This document shows positions 8,731-16,452 of a stretch of DNA of 64,000 nt, piece after piece; position 1 is the first letter of the stretch, and each line of letters starts with the position of its first letter. Below the pieces are notes generated by a model. The model did not search any database, was not told the DNA's origin, and was given only the letters and a program-made list of their open reading frames with translations. Position numbers and translations under genes: made by a program. The DNA is from Pseudotamlana agarivorans (GTDB lineage: Bacteria; Bacteroidota; Bacteroidia; Flavobacteriales; Flavobacteriaceae): positions 377,821 to 441,820 of the forward strand of contig NZ_JAHKPD010000008.1 of NCBI RefSeq assembly GCF_018860245.1, written 5' to 3'.

Positions 8731-9048
8731 ATGGCATTAGAAATAACAGATGCGACGTTTGAAGAAACGGTTTTAAAAAGTGATAAACCCGTTTTAGTTG
8801 ATTTTTGGGCTGCATGGTGTGGACCTTGTAGAATGGTTGGGCCAATCATCGAAGAAATTAGTAGTGAATACGATGGTAAAGCCGTTGTTGGAAAGCTAGA
8901 TGTAGATGCGAATCAAGAATTTGCAGCTAAGTATGGTGTTCGTAATATTCCTACTGTTTTAGTGTTTCAAAACGGAGAAGTTGTTGGAAGACAAGTGGGT
9001 GTAGCGCCTAAAACAGCTTATACTGAAGCTATAGACGCTTTATTATAG
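8731..9048 (+). CDS. trxA: Thioredoxin
   Basis: The 105-residue single-domain thioredoxin has the active site W29-C30-G31-P32-C33 within VDFWAAWCGPC and the cis-proline loop NIPTVLVF near 75-82. It has no signal peptide, so it acts in the cytoplasm as a general disulfide reductase fed by thioredoxin reductase. Length is typical. A matched promoter lies upstream and a good terminator directly downstream, so it is probably transcribed alone. Confidence 0.95.
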   Translation: MALEITDATFEETVLKSDKPVLVDFWAAWCGPCRMVGPIIEEISSEYDGKAVVGKLDVDANQEFAAKYGVRNIPTVLVFQNGEVVGRQVGVAPKTAYTEAIDALL

Positions 9049-9078
9049 TCTAAAAGTCTATTTAAATAAAAGAATATT

Positions 9079-9111
9079 AAAAAGGTTTGCCATTATGGTG
9101 AACCTTTTTTT
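9079..9111 (+). terminator. Intrinsic terminator after trxA
   Basis: AAAAAGGTT and CCAT stems pair with ATGG and AACCTTTTT across a short internal loop, followed by a T-run. Confidence 0.8.
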
Positions 9112-9138
9112 ATTTTAGAACAAAATTAAAAATTCAAC

Positions 9139-9681
9139 ATGAGTGATAAAAGAAAAGTGCAAGATGCTATTGATAGTAAATTTATAGAACAACGTAAAGT
9201 GTTTTTATGGGGTCAGGTAGATGATAAATCTGCAAAGCATGTTATTGATAGATTGATGTATTTGGATGCTTTAGGGAGTGATGATATCGAATTGTATATT
9301 AATAGTCCTGGAGGTTATGTAACGTCTGGTTTTGCAATTTACGATTGTATTAAGGCGTTAAACAGTGAGGTTTCTACAATTTGTACTGGTTTTGCTGCTT
9401 CCATGGGGTCGATTATTTTATCGGCTGGAGCAAAAGGGAAACGTTTTATTCAGCCGCATGCGCGTGTTATGATTCATCAACCAAGCGGTGGTGCACGTGG
9501 TCAAGCGAGTGATATTGAAATTACGGCTAAGGAAATCGTGATTACTAAAGAATTAAGTGCAAGAATTTTAGCCGATAACTGCGGACAAGATTTTGATAAA
9601 GTGATGAAAGATTTTAACCGCGATCATTGGATGGGTGCAGAGGAGTCTGTTGCCTATGGAATTGTAGATGGTATAAAATAA
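9139..9681 (+). CDS. clpP: ClpP-type serine protease subunit
   Basis: The 180-residue protein is ClpP-like. The Ser-His-Asp triad is visible: Ser88 in GFAASMGS, His113 in MIHQPSGG and Asp162 in FNRDHWMGAEE. It has no N-terminal propeptide and is shorter than E. coli ClpP (207). ClpP forms double heptameric rings that degrade substrates unfolded by ClpX or ClpC. In Bacteroidota the main clpP is usually beside tig and clpX. Here the neighbours are trxA and a DUF58 gene, so this could be a second, specialised paralogue. That last point is inference from context. Confidence 0.85.
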   Translation: MSDKRKVQDAIDSKFIEQRKVFLWGQVDDKSAKHVIDRLMYLDALGSDDIELYINSPGGYVTSGFAIYDCIKALNSEVSTICTGFAASMGSIILSAGAKGKRFIQPHARVMIHQPSGGARGQASDIEITAKEIVITKELSARILADNCGQDFDKVMKDFNRDHWMGAEESVAYGIVDGIK

Positions 9682-9687
9682 AAAGCC

Positions 9688-9829
9688 GGGCCCCCTAGCC
9701 CCCAGTTGGGGGAACTCTTACTCTTTCCCAATAAAGTATTGAGAATATCAGATTAAGCTATAGAACTAAAATTTAATACACCGATTCCCATATGAGTGTT
9801 CCTCCCCTACCGGGGAGGCTAGGTGGGGC
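9688..9829. repeat. Inverted repeat pair flanking about 85 bp
   Basis: A left arm (9688-9714, CCCCCTAGCCCCC then TTGGGGGAAC) and a right arm (9798-9829, GTTCCTCCCC then GGCTAGGTGGGGC) are imperfect reverse complements. Each arm can also form its own small hairpin. It lies between clpP and the DUF58 gene and ends 10 bp before the latter's start. Confidence 0.6.
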
Positions 9830-9838
9830 ATCTATTTT

Positions 9839-10765
9839 ATGCTACAAAACGAACTTAATAAAGCTAAAGGTTTTAAGAACCTCGAGCTGCTTGCCAAGCA
9901 AGTGGTCGAGGGTTTTATTGCTGGCATGCATAAGAGTCCGTTTCATGGGTTTTCGGCAGAATTTGCAGAGCATAAAATTTATAATCAAGGTGAAAGTACG
10001 CGTCATATCGATTGGAAGTTATTCGCTAAAACCGAAAAACTGTACACCAAGCGTTATGACGATGAAACGAATTTACGTTGCCACCTGATTATAGATAATA
10101 GCAGTTCGATGCATTACCCAAAAATGCCTTCTTTTTCTATTGAACATTTAAATAAAATTGGGTTTTCGGTATTGGCGGCCGCTTCGTTAATGCAAGTTTT
10201 AAAGAAACAGCGCGATGCGGTTGGACTCACAGTGTATAGTGATGCGTATGATTTTTATGCCCCAGAGAAGGGGAGTGAGCGGCATCATCAAATGTTGTTA
10301 AACACTTTGGACGGTGTTGCGGTTTCAAACCCTGTGAACAAAGAGACTGAAACTTATAGGTATTTGCATGAGGTTGCTGAGAAGATTCATAAGCGGTCTA
10401 TGATTTTTTTGTTTACCGATATGTTTCAAGCCTCAGAGGAGGATGAAAAACTTTTTGAAGCGTTACGGCATTTAAAATACAACAAGCATGAAGTAGTGTT
10501 ATTTCATGTTATGGATAAGAAAAAGGAGCAAGACTTCGATTTTGATAATAAGCCCAAGCGTTTTGTTGATGTTGAAACCGGAGCGTTTATTAACCTTTAT
10601 GCTGATTCAATAAAAGAAAGCTACAGCGCCACCGTAGAAAATTATTTTAATAACCTGCGCTTAAAGTGCGCACAGTATAAAATTAAGTATGTTGAAGCCG
10701 ATATAAACAAGGATTTTAATAACATCCTAACGACTTATTTGGTGGAGCGTCAAAAATTCGCTTAA
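9839..10765 (+). CDS. DUF58 domain protein
   Basis: The 308-residue cytoplasmic protein has the DUF58 signature: a GFSAEFAEHK.YNQGESTRHIDWKL-type block near 38-65, then LYTKRYDDET and a vWA-like core with a DNSSSM MIDAS-type motif near 90-95, and LFTDMF near 197. DUF58 proteins usually sit beside MoxR AAA ATPases and vWA membrane proteins in a system thought to act in cell-envelope or metalloprotein maturation. No moxR gene is adjacent here. The biochemical role of the family is not established. The start lies just after a repeat element. Confidence 0.85.
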   Translation: MLQNELNKAKGFKNLELLAKQVVEGFIAGMHKSPFHGFSAEFAEHKIYNQGESTRHIDWKLFAKTEKLYTKRYDDETNLRCHLIIDNSSSMHYPKMPSFSIEHLNKIGFSVLAAASLMQVLKKQRDAVGLTVYSDAYDFYAPEKGSERHHQMLLNTLDGVAVSNPVNKETETYRYLHEVAEKIHKRSMIFLFTDMFQASEEDEKLFEALRHLKYNKHEVVLFHVMDKKKEQDFDFDNKPKRFVDVETGAFINLYADSIKESYSATVENYFNNLRLKCAQYKIKYVEADINKDFNNILTTYLVERQKFA

Positions 10766-10862
10766 TCCTGAGCTTTTATAAATAAATTTGAAATTTTAAA
10801 ATACTGATTATCAAATTGTTTTAAAATATTTTAAAAATTTCATGAAAAAAGTTTCAAAAACG

Positions 10863-10893
10863 TTTGTGATATTTAAAAAGGCGTGTATCTTTG
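10863..10893 (+). promoter_or_regulatory. Promoter of tRNA-Asp
   Basis: TTTG (10863-10866), a 19-bp spacer and TATCTTTG (10886-10893) match the Bacteroidota consensus exactly, 19 bp before the tRNA. Confidence 0.8.
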
Positions 10894-10911
10894 CACTCGC
10901 AATAACGCAAC

Positions 10912-10985
10912 GGTCTGGTAGTTCAGCTGGTTAGAATGTCGCCCTGTCACGGCGAAGGTCGCGGGTTCGAGTCCCGTCCAGACCG
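10912..10985 (+). tRNA. tRNA-Asp (anticodon GTC)
   Basis: This is a complete 74-nt cloverleaf. The acceptor stem GGTCTGG pairs with CCAGACC, the discriminator is G, the D-arm contains AGTTCAGCTGGTTAGAA, the anticodon loop CTGTCAC gives GTC at 10946-10948, and the T-arm contains GCGGGTTCGAGTCCCGT. CCA is not encoded. Confidence 0.97.
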
Positions 10986-10994
10986 CAAGATTGC

Positions 10995-11026
10995 AAAAAG
11001 CCTTAAAGAAATTTAAGGCTTTTTTT
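10995..11026 (+). terminator. Terminator after tRNA-Asp
   Basis: AAAAGCCTTAAA and its complement form a 12-bp stem with a short loop and a run of seven T. Confidence 0.85.
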
Positions 11027-11087
11027 ATGCTTAAAAACTAAGGAAATGCCCCCTTGTTAATGTTTTTTAAATGATTGAAAAAAACAT

Positions 11088-11095
11088 TATGTTTG
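11088..11095 (+). promoter_or_regulatory. -7 promoter box for the PA14 gene
   Basis: TATGTTTG matches TAnnTTTG exactly, 33 bp before the start codon. The -33 region is only T-rich. Confidence 0.45.
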
Positions 11096-11128
11096 CCAAA
11101 TATCATCTCCCTTTCTAAAAATTAATAC

Positions 11129-14100
11129 ATGACCCAAATCTTTAATTTTCTGAAAGTTAACCAACTCGTGCTTTTTTTGTTCGTTAATTTTCTAAGTTTT
11201 TCTCAAACGATTACCACAGAAATGATTTCGCCAACTTCGTATTGCGAAGGGGGAGCCGTGGATGTGCCTTTCGTTATTTCAGGAACTTTTAACTCAGGAA
11301 ATATTTTTACTGCTCAGTTATCTGATGCTGCCGGAGGGTTTACTTCTCCTGTTGACATAGGCACATTATCATCTGTGTCTGCAGGTACCATTACTGCTAC
11401 AGTTCCTTTAGGTACTTTAGAAGGTGCTGGGTATAGAATAAGGGTGGTAAGTGATAATCCTGTGGAGGTTGGAAGTGATAATGGTATAAATTTAACCATA
11501 AATAATATACCATCGGCACCTGTTGTGGGAGCCATTACACAGCCATCATGTCCTGTTGCAACTGGTAGCGTTGAATTAACTGGCTTGCCATCAAATTCTT
11601 GGGTTATAACAGAAAGTCCGGGAGGAAATACCACAGCAGGAACGGGGTCGACTACCACGATTTCTGGATTAGCTCCTGGAACCTATTCTTATACGGTTGA
11701 AGCGTATGAACAAGGTTTAAAAGGTGAGTATTTTAATAATTCAACCTTAACGGGTACCCCTGATTTAACAAGAACGGATAGCACAATAAATTTTGACTGG
11801 GTCAATGGAAGTCCAGACGGTTCCATTGGTACTGATAACTTTTCTGTTAGGTGGACCGGACAAGTGGTTCCCACTTATTCTGATGATTATGTGTTTAGAA
11901 CACGTAGTGATGATGGTATTAGGCTTTGGGTAGATGGTGTTCAGGTTATTAATAATTGGACAGACCACGGGGCGACTTATAATTACTCATCATTAATCCC
12001 TTTTGTGGCAGGACAAAAATATAACATCGTTTTAGAGTATTACGAGAATGCAGGTCAGGCGGTAGCGCAACTTGCTTGGGGTAGGTCTGGTGCGGCTTCT
12101 TATGTAAATATACCGGCGTCTCAACTCATTAATAACGGAGCTAGTAACTGTGATTCGGCAGCATCGGCTAATGTTGTAATTAATGCCTTTGCAGGGACAC
12201 CTACATCACCAATAGGTATTAATGGTGCACTATGTATTGGTGGAGCATCGAGTGTCACATTATCTGCTTCAGGAGCTAATTCAGGTGACAAATATAGATG
12301 GTACGATGCAGCAACTGGTGGTGCAATACTTTATGAAAGTACTGATGATTCAGATAATACATTTAACACCCCAGCTATAAGTGCTCCAACTGATTACTGG
12401 GTGGCTATTTTAGATGCTAGCGGCTGTGTTAGCGGACTCATTATGGTTAGCGCGGAGACTCCAATTAACTCCCCCGATTCGCAAACTACCGCTGGTACAG
12501 ATTCTTGGATAGGTCACGTGTATGATGGAAATAATTTCTCGGTTGCTCATGGTGGTAATTTTACTGATTATTATGGTGAAGTGACTGAAATGGAAGAGTT
12601 TGATGAGAATTTTGGCGGGAGAACTACGTGTTACTCTATAAATTCGGCAACATACGGCATTCGATCTATTCATACCGAATATTTTTCAATTCGTTATCGT
12701 ATGAATTCTACTAGGCAAGGCTTATATGTGGTTGATATAGGGTCCGATGACGGCTCACGTTTACAAGTTGATGGGAGTCTGGTGTACGATTATTGGACAG
12801 CTAGAGGCTTCAGTACGGATCAAGATGTTCTATTAAATTTAAATGGGAGTAATGCTTTAATATTAGATTTTTTTGAGAATGGCGGTAGTAATCAAGTTTC
12901 TTTTAATGGTTTAACCTTAGTTTTAGAAAATGACTTAAATACCAATACCACACAAACTCTTTGTGAAACAGGAGTAGGTGTACCAATAAGTGGTGATCAA
13001 TTTGGAAGTTTACCTGCGGGTATTACTACTTCAGGTACAGGATATCAGTGGGCTTATAGTAGCTCGATAGGTGGTCCTTGGACAGATATATCGGGAGCAA
13101 CAGGAGCTGCATATACCCCTTCGGCTGTAACAGATTTTGGTACTGTGAATAGTGGAGATACGATATATGTGATTAGAAAAGCCACACTTTCTAGTACAAA
13201 TAATGTAGGTATGACAAGTCCTTATATTGCAGAAAACACTTCTAATGTAGCGACTATAATTATCAATGATATTAATGTTTGGACGGGCGTAGTAAGTACA
13301 GATTGGAATGATTCAGGGAACTGGGGTTGTGGTGCTATTCCGCAACTAAGTACAGATGTATTAATACCTGCGAGTGCCGTAAATCAGCCAGAGATTTTTA
13401 GTGGAGATGCTGGTGGTTTAGCCAATGATTTTGATATTGAAACAGGTGCCTCATTAATGGTTCATGATAATTTTATGCAACTAGACGGCGATTTATTATT
13501 AAATGGTTTTATTGATTTAGTAGACGAAGGGCAGTTGTTGCAAAACGACAGCAGTACTATAATTGGAGTTAGTACGGGATCATTAGAACGCGATCAACAG
13601 GGAAAAGCAAATAGTTTTAATTATAATTATTGGTCATCACCAGTACATGTTTCTGGAGCTTCAACATATAATTTAGAAACTGTATTAAAAGATGGTAGGA
13701 GTGGGCATTATGGAAATGATATTCTTTATTCTACAAGTGCTAATGGTGCCGATACCGCGCCTGTAGGACAATTAATTAAAAGCTCACGATGGCTTTATAC
13801 TTTTGAAGGGCCAACCGATGATTATAATGCTTGGGGTAAAATAGATCAAAATACAAACCTTAATCCTGGACAAGGTTTTACGATGAAAGGCTCATTAGGC
13901 CCCGTGCCTTTAACAGATTCTGAAAATTATGTATTTATTGGTATGCCTAATAGTGGAGACATAGATATAAATATTACCCAAGGCGAGGACGTGTTAATTG
14001 GAAACCCTTACCCATCGGCTCTAGACGCCGATGAATTTATTAAGGATCAGATAAACCTAACAGATGGGGGAACTTCAGGAAACCGAGGAACGAACGTTAT

Positions 14101-15142
14101 AAATGGAGCCTTGTATTTTTGGGATCACTTTGGGGCAGTCAATTCACATTATTTAAAACAATACATAGGCGGTTATGCCACTTGGAATTTAATAGGTGGA
14201 GCAGTGGCTATTTCAAACGATCCTTTAATAAATGATAATAATGCATCAGGAGCAAATGCACCTGGGCAATACATACCTGTAGGACAGGGCTTTTTTGTCT
14301 CGGCAACGCTTGATCCTATTATGAATAGTGATAATACAACTGATGTTGTTGGTGGAGTTGTTCAATTTAAAAATAGCCAACGTGTATTTGAGACTGAAAG
14401 TAGCGGTAATTCAATTTTTCTGAAATCTACTAATAAAGAAAATACAGCTAAAACACCAGGCGACACGAGACCTAAAATTAGATTAACATATGCTTCAAAT
14501 GGCTATTACAGGCAATTACTTATAGGTGCCGATGCTAATACAAGTACTAACTTTGATATTGGTTACGATGCACCTATGTTAGATGTAGCTTCAGACGATA
14601 TGTTTTGGGAAATAAACAACGGTAAATTTGTCATACAAGGTGTGCCTGAATTTAATGAAGATGCACAGTTTCCATTCGGATTGCATGTTAGTGCTAATGA
14701 CATGGTAGAAATTCAAATAGCCGATTTAGAAAACCTTCCAGAAGGAATGGATTTATATATTAAAGATCGTTTTACAAACAAAACATATGCTATAAACGAA
14801 GGAGTTTTTAAAATGAATTTAGAGGCTGGAGCATATTTAAATCGTTTTTCATTGGTTTTTAAGTCAGACGATACGTTAAGTGCTGCGGAAGAGACTTTAG
14901 AACATGGTTTATCGGTTTATATGCGCAATACGACAAAGGAATTACAAATTAGAAACACAACAAGTTCTAAGTTGTTAGGCGTGAAAATGTACAATACCTT
15001 AGGAGGTTTAGTAGGGGTTTGGGTTGAAAATTTAGAGGCTTCAGTAACCTTGTTGCCAGTTGATAAAATGTCTACAGGGGTGTATCTTGTGTATTTAGAA
15101 TCGGATATTGGTGTTGTTGTAAAAAAGGTAATAATTGAATAG
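11129..15142 (+). CDS. Giant T9SS-secreted protein with PA14 domains
   Basis: The 1337-residue protein starts with a signal peptide (hydrophobic 9-22, cleavage probably near FSFSQ). It ends in a type A T9SS sorting domain (about 1265-1337). The order is: N-terminal beta-sandwich (30-125), a PA14 domain (about 193-335; GLKGEYFNN, RTRSDDGIRLWVDG, YYENAG), an Ig-like segment (355-440), a second divergent PA14-like region (455-595; IGSDDGSRLQVDGSLVYD, FFENGG), and a long C-terminal part with a typical flavobacterial surface-protein core (GNPYPSALDADEFI). PA14 often binds carbohydrate. Together these suggest a cell-surface or released adhesin-like protein. It lies next to the alginate locus but lacks its operator, so a link to alginate is unproven. 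Confidence 0.75.
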   Translation: MTQIFNFLKVNQLVLFLFVNFLSFSQTITTEMISPTSYCEGGAVDVPFVISGTFNSGNIFTAQLSDAAGGFTSPVDIGTLSSVSAGTITATVPLGTLEGAGYRIRVVSDNPVEVGSDNGINLTINNIPSAPVVGAITQPSCPVATGSVELTGLPSNSWVITESPGGNTTAGTGSTTTISGLAPGTYSYTVEAYEQGLKGEYFNNSTLTGTPDLTRTDSTINFDWVNGSPDGSIGTDNFSVRWTGQVVPTYSDDYVFRTRSDDGIRLWVDGVQVINNWTDHGATYNYSSLIPFVAGQKYNIVLEYYENAGQAVAQLAWGRSGAASYVNIPASQLINNGASNCDSAASANVVINAFAGTPTSPIGINGALCIGGASSVTLSASGANSGDKYRWYDAATGGAILYESTDDSDNTFNTPAISAPTDYWVAILDASGCVSGLIMVSAETPINSPDSQTTAGTDSWIGHVYDGNNFSVAHGGNFTDYYGEVTEMEEFDENFGGRTTCYSINSATYGIRSIHTEYFSIRYRMNSTRQGLYVVDIGSDDGSRLQVDGSLVYDYWTARGFSTDQDVLLNLNGSNALILDFFENGGSNQVSFNGLTLVLENDLNTNTTQTLCETGVGVPISGDQFGSLPAGITTSGTGYQWAYSSSIGGPWTDISGATGAAYTPSAVTDFGTVNSGDTIYVIRKATLSSTNNVGMTSPYIAENTSNVATIIINDINVWTGVVSTDWNDSGNWGCGAIPQLSTDVLIPASAVNQPEIFSGDAGGLANDFDIETGASLMVHDNFMQLDGDLLLNGFIDLVDEGQLLQNDSSTIIGVSTGSLERDQQGKANSFNYNYWSSPVHVSGASTYNLETVLKDGRSGHYGNDILYSTSANGADTAPVGQLIKSSRWLYTFEGPTDDYNAWGKIDQNTNLNPGQGFTMKGSLGPVPLTDSENYVFIGMPNSGDIDINITQGEDVLIGNPYPSALDADEFIKDQINLTDGGTSGNRGTNVINGALYFWDHFGAVNSHYLKQYIGGYATWNLIGGAVAISNDPLINDNNASGANAPGQYIPVGQGFFVSATLDPIMNSDNTTDVVGGVVQFKNSQRVFETESSGNSIFLKSTNKENTAKTPGDTRPKIRLTYASNGYYRQLLIGADANTSTNFDIGYDAPMLDVASDDMFWEINNGKFVIQGVPEFNEDAQFPFGLHVSANDMVEIQIADLENLPEGMDLYIKDRFTNKTYAINEGVFKMNLEAGAYLNRFSLVFKSDDTLSAAEETLEHGLSVYMRNTTKELQIRNTTSSKLLGVKMYNTLGGLVGVWVENLEASVTLLPVDKMSTGVYLVYLESDIGVVVKKVIIE

Positions 15143-15277
15143 GTAAAATTGAGATTTTAATAATTATCTTGATCTAAGAGATGGGTGAAGTGTTTTATAT
15201 CTGACATCATTTTGATTGAGATAGAATCGTAGAATACGAGTTCTTATTATTTGAATTTAATTAATTTGATAAAATGA

Positions 15278-15308
15278 TTTGACTGTATAGATTAAGTTTC
15301 TATCTTTG
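15278..15308 (+). promoter_or_regulatory. Promoter of a putative structured RNA
   Basis: TTTG (15278-15281), a 19-bp spacer and TATCTTTG (15301-15308) match the consensus exactly. No gene starts for about 440 bp downstream. Confidence 0.75.
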
Positions 15309-15312
15309 TACT

Positions 15313-15605
15313 TTCTAGGCGCAGGTTGTGCGGTATGCCTTTGTAGAGAAGGTTTTAAGAATTTTTAGAATTGAAATTTTGAACAAAATATAAAGCGTGC
15401 TCAGGGAGTTAAATGACTCCAAGCGTATCGCAAAATGTTGCAAATAAAGTTTGAAGAATCAAGGTTTATGGCAATAATGATGTTGTGTTGTTCCTAGAGA
15501 AATCTAGGAAGTAGTAATACCAGTAATCCCGATAGCAATCGGGAGGTATTCCAATGAAAGGCTTTCCTTTTTTCTGCGAAGAAGATTGGGATGCTTTTTT
15601 GTTTT
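15313..15605 (+). ncRNA. Putative structured non-coding RNA, family not recognised
   Basis: A perfect promoter precedes about 290 bases with no plausible reading frame and several strong stems. GGAGT-N6-ACTCC lies at 15405-15420. TTCCTAGA-GAAA-TCTAGGAA is a GNRA-capped 8-bp stem at 15491-15510. A composite stem at 15516-15550 has AATACC/GGTATT enclosing TCCCGAT/ATCGGGA. CCAAT/ATTGG encloses TTTTTTC-TGC-GAAGAAG at 15551-15588. It ends in GATGC-T6. The universal signatures of tmRNA, RNase P RNA, SRP RNA and 5S rRNA are not seen. Stretches of 15143-15277 upstream show nothing else. Confidence 0.6.
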
Positions 15606-15747
15606 AGGGCGGAAATTAAAAGTAGAAATGATATCAGTTTATTAAATGGATTCTAATCATGTTTTCTTTCTCAAATACTGTTTATGGTGCTAATTATAAA
15701 ATAAAAAAACTAACTTTATCCTTGTGAATAGCCAAATCCTGTTTAGA

Positions 15748-16083
15748 ATGATAAGAAAAGTTTTGACCATTATTATTGTTTTTAGTTTAGTCTTAATATC
15801 ATGTAAAGAAGTGCAGTCCAATGAAACCGGAGTGAAGCCTATGGAAGTTGTCACGGATGAAATCGTAGAAAGCACAGTGACTGATGAAAGTGGAAAGACT
15901 TTATACATGACTTTTAATAATACAAAGGGCACAGTAACTATAGATTTTGAAGGTGAAATCACAGAATTGAAACGAGAGCGTACGGGCTCTGGATTTTGGT
16001 ACAAAAATGACACGTATAATTTAAGAGGAAAAGGCGAAAGTATGATTTTGAAAAGAGATGACGTTGTTGTTTTTAAGAATTAG
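15748..16083 (+). CDS. MliC-like small lipoprotein
   Basis: The 111-residue protein has a lipoprotein signal ending in the lipobox LISC. The ATG at 15748 is preferred over the upstream GTG at 15724 because it gives a signal peptide of standard length. The mature part resembles the MliC fold (inhibitor of c-type lysozyme): a YMTFNN strand, VTIDFEGE..ELKR, then SGFWYKNDTYNLRGKGESM, which parallels the family's SGARY...KG..A pattern. The usual cysteine pair is absent. MliC-type proteins sit in the envelope and block host or competitor lysozyme. This assignment is from motif resemblance. Confidence 0.55.
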   Translation: MIRKVLTIIIVFSLVLISCKEVQSNETGVKPMEVVTDEIVESTVTDESGKTLYMTFNNTKGTVTIDFEGEITELKRERTGSGFWYKNDTYNLRGKGESMILKRDDVVVFKN

Positions 16084-16111
16084 AAGAAGTTTTTAAATAT
16101 CGAATAGATTC

Positions 16112-16142
16112 AAAAATCAGATGGTTGTCATCTGATTTTTTT
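16112..16142 (+). terminator. Terminator after the MliC-like gene
   Basis: AAAAATCAGATG and its complement form a 12-bp stem with loop GTTGT and a run of seven T. Confidence 0.85.
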
Positions 16143-16308
16143 ATGTCTAAATTTTTGCTGAAGCCTTAAATAAGGCAATCATGATTGTATTTGAATTTAG
16201 TTAAATTTTTTTAGCTAATAAATTCTTCGATAACAGTGAAATTATATAGGAGCCCTAAAGGGGGGATTTATGAGCTTGAGTGAATATATCGGTAATGTAT
16301 GTCGTTTT

Positions 16309-16373
16309 TTTGGTAATTGGTTAATTAGGCTTATATTTGGAAAACCAATTTGGTAGACCAGAATGGTTTTCCA
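16309..16373 (+). promoter_or_regulatory. Promoter-operator cassette A (PL6 gene 1)
   Basis: TTTG (16309-16312), a 19-bp spacer and TATATTTG (16332-16339) form a consensus promoter. The TTTG of the -7 box is the first part of the operator array: TTTGGAAAACCA, then TGGTAGACCA, then TGGTTTTCCA, one helical-turn-and-a-half apart. A protein bound here would cover the -7 box and the transcription start. The same cassette occurs at four other promoters of the locus. Confidence 0.75.
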
Positions 16374-16452
16374 GATGTAATAAACTGAAATTATAGTGAA
16401 TACAGTTTAAAATACTGTTGTCTATAGTGTTAACAAACTAAATTATTAAAAA

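Noticed and set aside
11314-11658. Antisense frame inside the PA14 protein gene
   Set aside because: Shadow of a low-complexity Gly/Thr-rich coding region; no start signal or family.
15313-15605. tmRNA, RNase P RNA or SRP RNA
   Set aside because: The conserved signature sequences of these RNAs are not present.
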